Assembly (NCBI GenBank): GCA_027295245.1
Contig: JAPULF010000085.1
Location: 1-5,377 of the forward strand
Length of the DNA stretch: 5,377 bases
From: Planctomycetota bacterium
GTDB lineage: Bacteria; Planctomycetota; Phycisphaerae; UBA1845; UTPLA1
Direction of reading: 5' to 3'
The number at the start of each line of letters is the position of its first letter. Positions within the stretch are counted from its first letter, which is position 1. Below, one piece after another: positions 1 through 5,377 of this stretch. The position numbers and the translations under genes were made by a program. The notes below the pieces were generated by a model that saw nothing but the letters and a program-made list of their open reading frames with translations, was not told the origin of the DNA and searched no databases.

Positions 1-73
1 AGCCGAACGCGAGCGGGATGCCGTAGCTGCGCGAGTCTTTGCCGGGGGCCTGGATGAATCCGATCTTGAGCAT
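1..73 (-). CDS. N-terminal fragment of a probable B12-binding-type radical SAM protein (cut by window edge)
   Basis: Only the first 24 codons are inside the window. They begin at an ATG read on the minus strand (plus 71-73) and stay open to the edge. The peptide starts MLKIGFIQAP and continues with SYGIPLAFG. A short beta strand ending in a proline-containing turn, followed by a 'GIPLAFGY'-like segment, is how B12-binding domains of radical SAM proteins commonly open. The neighbouring gene opens in a comparable way (KLVLHKP, then YLGFGYLKAYL). A strong AGGAGG (plus 77-82) lies 3 bases before the ATG. The gene follows the 97-1842 stop codon by 23 bp on the same strand, so the two are very likely co-transcribed. 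No cysteine motif is visible in so short a piece. The coding call is fairly safe; the family call is an inference from 24 residues and could be another Rossmann-type protein. Confidence 0.6.
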   Translation of the reverse strand, partial: MLKIGFIQAPGKDSRSYGIPLAFG

Positions 74-76
74 GTT

Positions 77-82
77 CCTCCT
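77..82 (-). promoter_or_regulatory. Shine-Dalgarno AGGAGG for the edge gene
   Basis: The minus strand reads AGGAGG, then AAC, then ATG. The match to the anti-SD sequence is full but the spacing is rather short. It sits entirely in the 23-bp gap after the radical SAM gene, so the edge gene has its own initiation signal inside a shared transcript. Confidence 0.6.
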
Positions 83-96
83 CGGCGGGGTGGATG

Positions 97-1842
97 TCAG
101 TGGGCCAGGGCCAATTGGGCCTCGTCGATGGCCTTGCCTTCCGCCCGGCGTCGGCTCAACTCTTCGGGCTGATAGATCGTCAGCAGGCTGTATCGGTCGC
201 CGGCCAGCGGGTAGAGGCGGTCCAACAATTCGTCCTGACGCATGTCGGACGACACGAGAATCGCGCCGATCGTCGGGTCGGCGAGCATGTCTTCGGCGGC
301 AATCACGTCCCATCGTCCGAGTCGGCGTCCGACGATTTCGGGGTCGTCGTCGCAGATGCACGCGATTTCAACCGGCGATTCGATCAGGGCAAGCATGATC
401 TTGCGGGTGTGTCTGCCGGCCCCGAAGACCGCAACGGGCCGACCGTCGGCCGCCTTCCAGGCCCGAAGCTTTTGCAGGGTCATTCGCCGGGCGACGTTTT
501 CCGGGACATAGGTTCGAACGAATACGTCGGTCTTCGGTTCGCCGGAAACGGCGTCGCGGTCCTTGACGAAGTGTCCGTCGCGGAGCAGGTCGTATTCCTT
601 GAGGATTTCGACGTACCGGTCGCGGGGCACGTGTTCCTCGTTGCCGTAGTACCACTGCGTGTCGAAGTGGTTGATGTCGGCGTCGATTCGTAGCGTGGAG
701 AAGTCCATGTCGAACGACACGCGATTTTCGTCCAGGGCCCGCTTCCAGAGCGTGCTGCCGGGCAGCGGCTGGCAGACGTAGTTTTCCCAGAATTCGAACG
801 ACGTCTTGAAGACCCGGTCGGCGTAGAAGTCGATCGTTCGGCGCATCTGCTCCTCCGACTCGCCGGGGTAGCCGAGCACCATGGACGCCCCGATCCCGAC
901 GCCGTACTTGGTACAGTTGCGGATGGCGCTCTCGATGTGGTCCAGCTTGATGGCCCCGCCCTTGAACTTTCGGATGATCTCGGGGTCGGCGGACTCGACC
1001 CCCATTCCGGCGAGCCGCACGTTGAGCCGCGAGAGCGCTTCGGCGACCTTGTCGGTGATCATGTGGGCCATGAGCGACAGGCGGATGAACTCGAACCGCT
1101 CGATGACGCCGCGCTTGTCGAGGATGTCCACCAGTTCGAAGAGTCGCGGGGCCGAGACCAGAAAGAGGTCGTCGAGCAATTCGAAGACGGTCGTGCCGTA
1201 GTTTTCGTATCGATGGACGCACATGTCGGCCAGGCCTTCGGCCGTGAGGATGCGGACCTTCGTGCCCTGGGTCCAGGATTCGACACAATGCGTGCAGCGA
1301 TAGGGACAACCCCGTACTGTCGTAAAGGGAAACACTGCGGTCGGGGCATCGGCGGGCATCGGAAGCGTGTTGATATCGACGTACTCGGCGGCCGGGCCGC
1401 GGACCAGTTCGTCGCCCAGCCAAATGCCCGTGCCCGGTGAGGGGCCCGCCATCTCGAGACCGTTTGATTTGCCCAGCAAGCGCTTGAGGAATTGCGTGAC
1501 GGAGACTTCGCCCTCTCCGATAAAGGCGACGGCCTTCGCATCTTTCGGGAGCGTCTCCGGCACCGCGGTCATGTGGGGGCCGCCGAACAAAACGAGCCCG
1601 TCGAACCAGGTTCGCAAGCGGCGGTGCATCGCCTGGACATGGGTGTACATTTCGCTGACGGTCGAGAACCCGATGACATCCGGCCGGGCCTCGCGGATTT
1701 CCTGCTCCGAGTGAACGATTTCGACCTGGACCTCCGGCAGGTGCTGCTGCAAATACGCCTTCAGGTATCCGAAGCCTAGGTAGTATCGATACTCCATGTG
1801 GTATTGATGGCGGAATAGGGGCTTGTGCAGGACCAGTTTCAT
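97..1842 (-). CDS. B12-binding-type radical SAM protein with C-terminal Rossmann-like domain
   Basis: This 581-residue protein should use a [4Fe-4S] cluster and S-adenosylmethionine for radical chemistry; the substrate is unknown. Residues about 1-125 look like a B12-binding Rossmann domain (DVIGFSTVSE at 55-64, LFGGPHMTAVPE at 85-96, IGEGE at 108-112), but no DxHxxG cobalamin-histidine motif is seen, as in many class B members. The cluster motif CxxxCxxC is C179, C183 and C186 (RGCPYRCTHC). Typical barrel elements follow: ELLDDLF near 221-227, GMGVES at 279-284, GYPGESEE at 324-331 and PLPGSTLW at 359-366. Residues about 467-560 form a second nucleotide-binding-like domain with VAVFGAGRHT (470-479) and a later CICDDDPEIVG; such modules occur in sugar-modifying and methyltransferase-like proteins. 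The ATG start is supported by AGGAG six bases upstream. It precedes another probable radical SAM gene by 23 bp and lies downstream of a glycosyltransferase gene, so a role in glycan or lipid-carrier modification is plausible but inferred. Confidence 0.93.
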   Translation of the reverse strand: MKLVLHKPLFRHQYHMEYRYYLGFGYLKAYLQQHLPEVQVEIVHSEQEIREARPDVIGFSTVSEMYTHVQAMHRRLRTWFDGLVLFGGPHMTAVPETLPKDAKAVAFIGEGEVSVTQFLKRLLGKSNGLEMAGPSPGTGIWLGDELVRGPAAEYVDINTLPMPADAPTAVFPFTTVRGCPYRCTHCVESWTQGTKVRILTAEGLADMCVHRYENYGTTVFELLDDLFLVSAPRLFELVDILDKRGVIERFEFIRLSLMAHMITDKVAEALSRLNVRLAGMGVESADPEIIRKFKGGAIKLDHIESAIRNCTKYGVGIGASMVLGYPGESEEQMRRTIDFYADRVFKTSFEFWENYVCQPLPGSTLWKRALDENRVSFDMDFSTLRIDADINHFDTQWYYGNEEHVPRDRYVEILKEYDLLRDGHFVKDRDAVSGEPKTDVFVRTYVPENVARRMTLQKLRAWKAADGRPVAVFGAGRHTRKIMLALIESPVEIACICDDDPEIVGRRLGRWDVIAAEDMLADPTIGAILVSSDMRQDELLDRLYPLAGDRYSLLTIYQPEELSRRRAEGKAIDEAQLALAH

Positions 1843-1848
1843 TCATCG

Positions 1849-1853
1849 CTCCT
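1849..1853 (-). promoter_or_regulatory. Shine-Dalgarno AGGAG for the radical SAM gene
   Basis: The minus strand reads GATTAGGAG, then CGATGA, then the ATG. The six-base spacing is good and fixes the start at 1842. The same GATTAGG stretch can pair with an upstream CCTAATC (see the leader entry). Confidence 0.75.
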
Positions 1854-1918
1854 AATCGACCGCCAAGCGCGCGCAGTCTTGCCCTAATATCGGGTTTCGT
1901 CAAACGTTCGGATTAGGG
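1851..1918 (-). promoter_or_regulatory. Candidate structured leader with two mutually exclusive pairings before the radical SAM gene
   Basis: Reading the minus strand as RNA, CCCTAAT (plus 1918-1912) can pair with ATTAGGG (plus 1888-1882): seven perfect base pairs around a 23-nt loop. One base shifted, CCTAATC (plus 1917-1911) can instead pair with GATTAGG (plus 1857-1851), also seven perfect base pairs, which would cover the ribosome binding site of the radical SAM gene. The two pairings exclude each other, the layout expected of a translational switch. The repeats are directly visible. Function is inference: the stems are short with large loops, and no known riboswitch class is recognised. 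Confidence 0.3.
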
Positions 1919-1924
1919 GATCGG

Positions 1925-1944
1925 GCCGGCTTCGGACGGCCGGC
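1925..1944. other. GC-rich hairpin, 6-bp stem
   Basis: GCCGGC at 1925-1930 and again at 1939-1944 (self-complementary, so the copies pair) flank an 8-base loop. No T tract follows on either strand, so it is not a typical intrinsic terminator. In a GC-rich genome such a stem may arise by chance. Confidence 0.3.
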
Positions 1945-1996
1945 GCGCCCCACGTTCGGAACGGTGGCGTCTAAGGCGCTGTTTCAGACTCGATCT

Positions 1997-2023
1997 GTCG
2001 CATCGGCGTCCCGCCGGTGCGAC
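1997..2023. other. Strong hairpin, 12-bp stem with 3-base loop
   Basis: GTCGCATCGGCG (1997-2008), loop TCC, then CGCCGGTGCGAC (2012-2023). The arms are complementary except for one T opposite G, which still pairs in RNA. It lies downstream of the glycosyltransferase stop codon and could protect the mRNA 3' end or weaken read-through into the radical SAM gene. No U tract follows on the minus strand. Confidence 0.7.
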
Positions 2024-2042
2024 CACAGGCGAGACGCCTGTG
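2024..2042. other. Perfect hairpin, 8-bp stem with 3-base loop, plus a third half-copy
   Basis: CACAGGCG (2024-2031), loop AGA, CGCCTGTG (2035-2042). It touches the previous hairpin with no spacer. A further CACAGGC at 2044-2050 can compete for the GCCTGTG arm (2036-2042) across one base. The same arm therefore occurs three times in alternating orientation, as in REP/BIME-type intergenic repeats. Confidence 0.7.
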
Positions 2043-2063
2043 CCACAGGCATAGAAACAGTTC

Positions 2064-4475
2064 CTAAAGCGAGAAAGCCGCCGTGTCCTTGCCCGACAGG
2101 CCGTTGTGGATGAAATCTAGGATCTTCCGAACCAGGACGTCGTAGGTGAATCGGTCGACCACCGCGCTTCGCATCTCGGCGGCGATGCTCTTCCGCTCGT
2201 CTTCGTGGGCGATGTAGTAGTCAAGCCGTTCGGCCAGCCCTTCCGCGCCGCTGAATACGACTTTTTCGTACTGGGGCCAAATGCCGGAGGGGCTGTACCG
2301 GCACTGCAATTCGCACTCCGCCTGGAGGTTGAGCAACATCTCTTTCGTGGCCTCGACGCCCACGTCGGGGTCCGTGCCCCGTATCCGGAGGAATCGGCGG
2401 AAATGGTCGGCGTGCGGCTGCGGGAGATCATCGGGCCTGAGCTGAAAGGGCGGGCTGAGTTTGTTCTGTCGAACGTATTGGAAGATCGCCTGATTCAGCG
2501 CGTGGACCGAGTCGGACGGCTTCTCCGCGATCAGGAAAAACCCGCCCGCGCAGAGACCGTCGATGACCCGATGGTGCAAGGCCGAGTTGCACCCCGCGTG
2601 AAGCGACACGGTCGCGGCCCGGAAGGCCCGCCCCAGTTCCACCCCGTGTTCGACCACGCCGCAGGCGAACTTCGCGAACTCAGGTCTTTGCTCCCAGCCT
2701 CGACCATACAACCGGAACCGACCCCCGCTTCCGTCGGCCCACTCGGCGGCGGCGTGGACGGCTTGATCGCGAAGATAAATATCCGCGATGCCCCGGAGGG
2801 CCATGATGATGTCAGAACGGGCCACATGTTCGACGACAGCCCGCCCGGTTTCGCGTTCAACGCGGCGGAACAGGCCGTCGTAGTCGTAGTCGCCGCAGAA
2901 ATCGGGTCGGCGGGCGCAAGCCAGCATGGTTTCGAACGCGGCATCGACGAGTTCCAATCCGATGCCTTCGAACCTCTTTCGGTAGTCGGCCCGAAACTGG
3001 TCGGGGGTGGACGAGACATTGCTGGCATACATCAGGTCGCAGCGGTACGGATCGAGGTCTTGCGGCTGCTCGTTCGGATCGAGCATCTTGGACGGATCGG
3101 TCGGTACCAGGCACGGCAGAAAGCGGTCGGGTCGATAGTCGAATTCGGTCAGGCATTCGGGAAACCCGTAGCCGATCACGAAATCGAGGGGGCCCACGCT
3201 CTGGCCGGCCTTCTTGTTAAACAAGTTCGGAAGGTGATCCTGAATCCAGCATAACACCGGAATGTTTTTCGGGATGACCTGGGCTTGTTCGCAACGAAGG
3301 TGATCGATCAGGATGACCAAGTCGGGTTTGTCCGTCTCGATCGCCTCGGCCGTACGGATGGGCAACATGACGTCATGATCGTCGTCCTCGATAACGAAGC
3401 GGAAGCGATGTCCGAGCCGGACGAACGTCGCCTCCAAGTCCCGCATGACGTGCTGCAACACGGTCGTAAAGCGGCTCGTCAGGCCCACGATGCGCAGCGG
3501 TCGCTCGGCGGAAGGCGAAAACCGGTTGCGCCAGTGATCGTGAGGCAGGTCGTCGTAGTGGCGAACGATCGAGTCGATGGTTTGGCGCGCCCGGTTATCT
3601 CGCTCGGCCCGAAGGGTAGCGGTCGCCGCAACCAGGTGTTCGTGTGTCGCAACGTCCGACGACGGCACGCGAACCAGGAAGTCCGGGAGCAGTCGCCTGG
3701 GATTCGATCGCAGCAGATCGACAAACGCGTCCACGCACCCCGGCCCCAGGAGGATCGTCGTTCGACGGTGGCAGTAATGTTCGATCGACTCCGTCACGTA
3801 GATCGTCGCGCCGAACATGCGGACGTCGGGTTCGACGACGTAGATTCGCGGCGTGAATGTCAGAAACATTTCTTGCGTGCCGCCGAACAGGCGGTCGAAA
3901 ACAGCGCCGAAGCGGTCGCCCGTGACGAGGTACGGTGCGCAGAAGAATTGGTTGGGATCATGGGCGAGGCCGGTGTTCGCCGCAACGCGGAGGGTGTCGC
4001 AGAGGTCGGGTGACCACTGACGGTGTCCGTCGGCCGTCCGCGTCGAAAGGTGCAGGTTTCCGTCGACCGCCCGGTAGAGTTCGGCGGTCTCGGAAATGTC
4101 GCGAAAATCAGCCTCGTATTTGCGAAGGTGAGGGTGTTGCTCGATGAGTCGAGCCAGGTTGTGTTCGAACCGCGACCGCAGCGAATCCCAGGGTACCCGC
4201 CCCGATGGCATTTGCGCCATGCGGCCGCCGAGTTCGACGAATTCCGGTACCGATGCCAGCGGCCCGTCCTGAAGAAGTTCCAGGGCCGGCCCGACCAGGC
4301 CCACCGCGGCATACGAGCGAAACGCCATGACGGCGGCTTCGATGTTCCCGGGCTCGTGCCGGCGGTATTCCCCCAGCGCGTTGAGGATACGGTAGTGTTC
4401 ACCACGTTCGTACAACTTCTGGAGCGAAGCGGAATTTACGAGCTGATTCTCGAGCGGCGGCGGCTGGATACTCAC
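2064..4475 (-). CDS. Large CgeB-like GT-B glycosyltransferase
   Basis: This 803-residue protein probably transfers a sugar from a nucleotide donor in the cytoplasm; donor and acceptor are unknown. Residues about 15-75 are helical and TPR-like. Residues about 95-320 are a region I do not recognise. From about 326 a GT-B fold appears: PLRIVGLTSRFTTVLQHVMR, DLVILIDHLR at 385-394, then CWIQDHLPNLF at 409-419, a phrase typical of CgeB-like proteins. The C-terminal half has CDLMYASNVSS (479-489), RFRLYGRGW (586-594) and HHRVIDGLCAGGFFLIAE (634-651). The last resembles the donor-binding helix of the glycosyl transferases group 1-like domain, with D639 where an acidic residue, usually Glu, is expected. 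No signal peptide or membrane segment is seen. The start is GTG, supported by AAGGA seven bases upstream. It diverges from a capsule-type gene, suggesting surface glycan or glycoprotein synthesis. Spore maturation (the CgeB name) should not be inferred. Confidence 0.9.
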   Translation of the reverse strand: MSIQPPPLENQLVNSASLQKLYERGEHYRILNALGEYRRHEPGNIEAAVMAFRSYAAVGLVGPALELLQDGPLASVPEFVELGGRMAQMPSGRVPWDSLRSRFEHNLARLIEQHPHLRKYEADFRDISETAELYRAVDGNLHLSTRTADGHRQWSPDLCDTLRVAANTGLAHDPNQFFCAPYLVTGDRFGAVFDRLFGGTQEMFLTFTPRIYVVEPDVRMFGATIYVTESIEHYCHRRTTILLGPGCVDAFVDLLRSNPRRLLPDFLVRVPSSDVATHEHLVAATATLRAERDNRARQTIDSIVRHYDDLPHDHWRNRFSPSAERPLRIVGLTSRFTTVLQHVMRDLEATFVRLGHRFRFVIEDDDHDVMLPIRTAEAIETDKPDLVILIDHLRCEQAQVIPKNIPVLCWIQDHLPNLFNKKAGQSVGPLDFVIGYGFPECLTEFDYRPDRFLPCLVPTDPSKMLDPNEQPQDLDPYRCDLMYASNVSSTPDQFRADYRKRFEGIGLELVDAAFETMLACARRPDFCGDYDYDGLFRRVERETGRAVVEHVARSDIIMALRGIADIYLRDQAVHAAAEWADGSGGRFRLYGRGWEQRPEFAKFACGVVEHGVELGRAFRAATVSLHAGCNSALHHRVIDGLCAGGFFLIAEKPSDSVHALNQAIFQYVRQNKLSPPFQLRPDDLPQPHADHFRRFLRIRGTDPDVGVEATKEMLLNLQAECELQCRYSPSGIWPQYEKVVFSGAEGLAERLDYYIAHEDERKSIAAEMRSAVVDRFTYDVLVRKILDFIHNGLSGKDTAAFSL

Positions 4476-4482
4476 GTGTGTT

Positions 4483-4487
4483 TCCTT
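4483..4487 (-). promoter_or_regulatory. Shine-Dalgarno AAGGA deciding a GTG start
   Basis: The minus strand reads AAGGA, seven bases, then GTG AGT ATC. The good match and spacing support the GTG at 4473-4475 as the glycosyltransferase start. Confidence 0.65.
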
Positions 4488-4541
4488 GCGAAGAGTCGCA
4501 GTAGGGCTGAGATTGGGGATAGCGGCAACGTCATGCGGCAG

Positions 4542-4552
4542 CTCGATTCGAG
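4542..4552. promoter_or_regulatory. Perfect 11-bp palindrome CTCGATTCGAG in the divergent intergenic region
   Basis: CTCGA and TCGAG flank a central T in the gap between the divergent glycosyltransferase and capsule-type genes. It could be an operator half-region for a dimeric regulator, but no second copy is seen, so chance is not excluded. The rest of the 212-bp gap (4476-4687) holds an 8-T tract at 4594-4601, a candidate promoter for the plus-strand gene and another palindrome. No convincing minus-strand promoter was found. Confidence 0.25.
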
Positions 4553-4607
4553 GCCGGTCCAGGGGTCATGGAGACCAATCGCCGTCCCACATATTTTTTT
4601 TCAAGAG

Positions 4608-4636
4608 TTGCCGGCGATACGACAACACGTGTTAAT
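4608..4636 (+). promoter_or_regulatory. Candidate sigma-70-type promoter for the capsule-type gene
   Basis: TTGCCG (4608-4613) matches the -35 consensus at 4 of 6 bases. After a 17-base spacer, GTTAAT (4631-4636) matches the -10 consensus at 4 of 6. Transcription would start near 4643, giving a leader of about 45 bases before the ATG at 4688 and agreeing with that start rather than the ATG at 4643. Both boxes are weak matches. Confidence 0.25.
4624..4633. promoter_or_regulatory. Perfect 10-bp palindrome AACACGTGTT overlapping the candidate -10 box
   Basis: The palindrome covers the spacer end and the first bases of the proposed -10 box, a position where a bound repressor would block transcription. 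A second CACGTG core (4473-4478) overlaps the GTG start of the divergent gene. Operator function is an inference. Confidence 0.25.
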
Positions 4637-4677
4637 ATCGGCATGCGGCCGCTGACCAGTGAAGAATCACGGCGCTT

Positions 4678-4681
4678 GGAG
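4678..4681 (+). promoter_or_regulatory. Shine-Dalgarno GGAG deciding the start at 4688
   Basis: GGAG lies six bases before the ATG at 4688. The upstream in-frame ATG at 4643 has no purine-rich element before it, so 4688 is preferred. Confidence 0.6.
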
Positions 4682-4687
4682 CCAGGA

Positions 4688-5377
4688 ATGTCCGACCAAT
4701 TTGACCTCGTCTTCGCACCCGTGACGCGCGAGCAGGCCCGACTGTTTGGCCGGATGGCCGATTTGCTCGATCGCCGCGGGATGCGATGCGGTTTCGCGGC
4801 TCCGTCATCGGAAGTCGTAGTGGACCTTCGAGATGCATGGGGCAGTTATGTCCGGACCGCCGAAGGCTCAGACGAGTCGGTGAATACCCGAGTTAGCGAT
4901 CTCCCCGAGTGCATCGGGGCATACGACGTGTGGAGGGGTATTCAAACCGAGAAGGATCGCGTGGTCGCCGCCCGATCGGCATTGAGTTTCTGGCAGAACT
5001 ACGTTCGGACTCAAAAGGCAAAGGCGCTGGTCGTGTGGAACGGGCGGGATCATGTCTTTGTCGAGTCGGCCGTACACATCGCGCGCCAATCCGACATCGA
5101 GATCATTTACATGGAGTTGGGACCGATGCGTCGGAATCCCATGACGGTGGCGATCTCCCGCGGCGGGATCAACGCGGCCGCCCAGTTTCGTCGCCGGGAC
5201 ATGTTTGGCAAGCCCCTGACGCCATGGGAAGCGGCCCGGCTCGATGCGTTGCGCGTTGGATTCCGGGCCGGAGTGCGGTCTCATCGACGGGCCGATCCCT
5301 ACGCATTCCTGCCGCTACAAGTGGACGACGATACCCAACTCTACTACTACGCGCCGCATTTTTCGGATCAGCCCGCG
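4688..5377 (+). CDS. Capsular polysaccharide biosynthesis protein, KpsS/KpsC-like (3' end beyond window)
   Basis: The frame is open from the ATG at 4688 to the window end, giving 230 residues with no stop. KpsS/KpsC-type proteins are cytoplasmic Kdo transferases that build the glycolipid linker of ABC-exported capsules. Family marks are clear and in order: a first strand FDLVFAP (5-11), VVWNGR at 115-120, an acidic YMELGP at 141-146, a GIN motif (SRGGINAAAQF, 157-167) and FLPLQVDDDTQL at 207-218, which matches the 'PLQ..DsQ' segment of these proteins. It starts 212 bp from, and diverges from, the CgeB-like glycosyltransferase gene. The ATG at 4643 would add 15 residues but lacks a ribosome binding site. 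The C-terminal part, with further substrate-binding residues, lies outside. Related polysaccharide biosynthesis proteins of the same superfamily with other sugar donors are an alternative, so Kdo specificity is not claimed. Confidence 0.85.
   Translation, partial: MSDQFDLVFAPVTREQARLFGRMADLLDRRGMRCGFAAPSSEVVVDLRDAWGSYVRTAEGSDESVNTRVSDLPECIGAYDVWRGIQTEKDRVVAARSALSFWQNYVRTQKAKALVVWNGRDHVFVESAVHIARQSDIEIIYMELGPMRRNPMTVAISRGGINAAAQFRRRDMFGKPLTPWEAARLDALRVGFRAGVRSHRRADPYAFLPLQVDDDTQLYYYAPHFSDQPA

Larger units (their letters stand above)
1971..2071. repeat. Palindromic repeat unit with terminal inverted repeats, REP- or MITE-like
   Basis: CTGTTTC (1979-1985) and GAAACAG (2054-2060) form perfect 7-bp outer arms around two abutting hairpins (1997-2023 and 2024-2042). 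Just outside lies a near-perfect direct repeat, CTAAGGCG (1971-1978) and CTAAAGCG (2064-2071), matching at 7 of 8 bases; it looks like a decayed target-site duplication, though on the right a TTC separates it from the arm. The right copy contains the stop codon of the glycosyltransferase gene. No coding capacity exists inside, so any movement would need a transposase supplied in trans. The symmetry is seen directly; calling it a mobile or REP-type element is inference, because other genomic copies cannot be checked here. Confidence 0.5.

Noticed and set aside
94..693. 199-codon plus-strand frame antisense to the radical SAM gene
   Set aside because: A mirror frame typical of GC-rich coding DNA; it is valine- and glycine-rich with no family features.
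368..1903. 511-codon minus-strand frame overlapping the radical SAM gene
   Set aside because: It is an offset frame of the same strand, rich in Arg, Pro and Gly with no recognisable motif; the 97-1842 frame has clear family motifs and a ribosome binding site.
1997..2042. Classical intrinsic terminator after the glycosyltransferase
   Set aside because: The stems are strong but no U tract follows on the minus strand, and the extra outer repeats are not explained by a terminator.
2024..2050. Start of a CRISPR array (repeated CACAGGC)
   Set aside because: The copies are only 7 bases, alternate in orientation and have no regular spacers.
2205..3254. 349-codon plus-strand frame inside the glycosyltransferase gene
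   Set aside because: It is antisense to a well-supported gene and its translation shows only mirrored codon bias of GC-rich DNA, with no motif and no convincing ribosome binding site.
4594..4601. 8-T tract as a terminator tail
   Set aside because: No stable stem directly precedes it on the plus strand, and no plus-strand gene ends upstream.
4643..4645. Upstream ATG for the capsule-type gene
   Set aside because: No ribosome binding site precedes it and the candidate promoter would start transcription about there; the ATG at 4688 has GGAG at six bases.
4023..4655. 210-codon plus-strand frame crossing the divergent intergenic region
   Set aside because: It is antisense to the glycosyltransferase 5' end, runs through its start region and overlaps the candidate promoter of the capsule-type gene; no motif.
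4868..5284. 138-codon minus-strand frame at the right end
   Set aside because: It is antisense to the capsule-type frame, which has family motifs and remains open to the edge.

Overview
The window comes from a GC-rich bacterial chromosome (around 60% G+C by eye, with strong third-position G/C bias). The gene types (B12-type radical SAM proteins, a large CgeB-like glycosyltransferase and a KpsS/KpsC-like capsule protein) and the compact hairpin repeat between genes would fit a planctomycete or a similar environmental Gram-negative-type bacterium. No marker gene is present, so this taxonomic guess is weak. No rRNA, tRNA, CRISPR array, transposase or phage gene is visible.

Layout. Three genes lie on the minus strand and one on the plus strand, and the first and last genes are cut by the window edges. 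From right to left on the minus strand: a large GT-B glycosyltransferase-like gene (2064-4475, GTG start); a 221-bp gap with a striking tandem-hairpin unit (about 1971-2071) and a structured leader; a B12-binding-type radical SAM gene with an extra C-terminal Rossmann-like domain (97-1842); then, after 23 bp, the first 24 codons of another gene (1-73) whose N-terminus resembles the same radical SAM class. Diverging from the glycosyltransferase across a 212-bp gap is a plus-strand gene (from 4688, open at the window end). Its protein carries the WNG, GIN and PLQVDDD-type motifs of the capsular polysaccharide KpsS/KpsC family. This gene has no stop codon in the window.

How the genes may work together. 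A capsule Kdo-transferase-like protein and a CgeB-like glycosyltransferase on either side of a shared divergent promoter region suggest a surface-polysaccharide or glycoconjugate locus. The two radical SAM genes just downstream could modify a sugar, lipid carrier or glycan (for example by C-methylation or a rearrangement), but their substrates cannot be read from sequence. The pairing of tandem radical SAM genes with capsule-type transferases is the best candidate here for an under-described system. The non-coding interest lies in the repeat unit after the glycosyltransferase stop codon, and in a possible alternative-pairing leader that could mask the radical SAM ribosome binding site.
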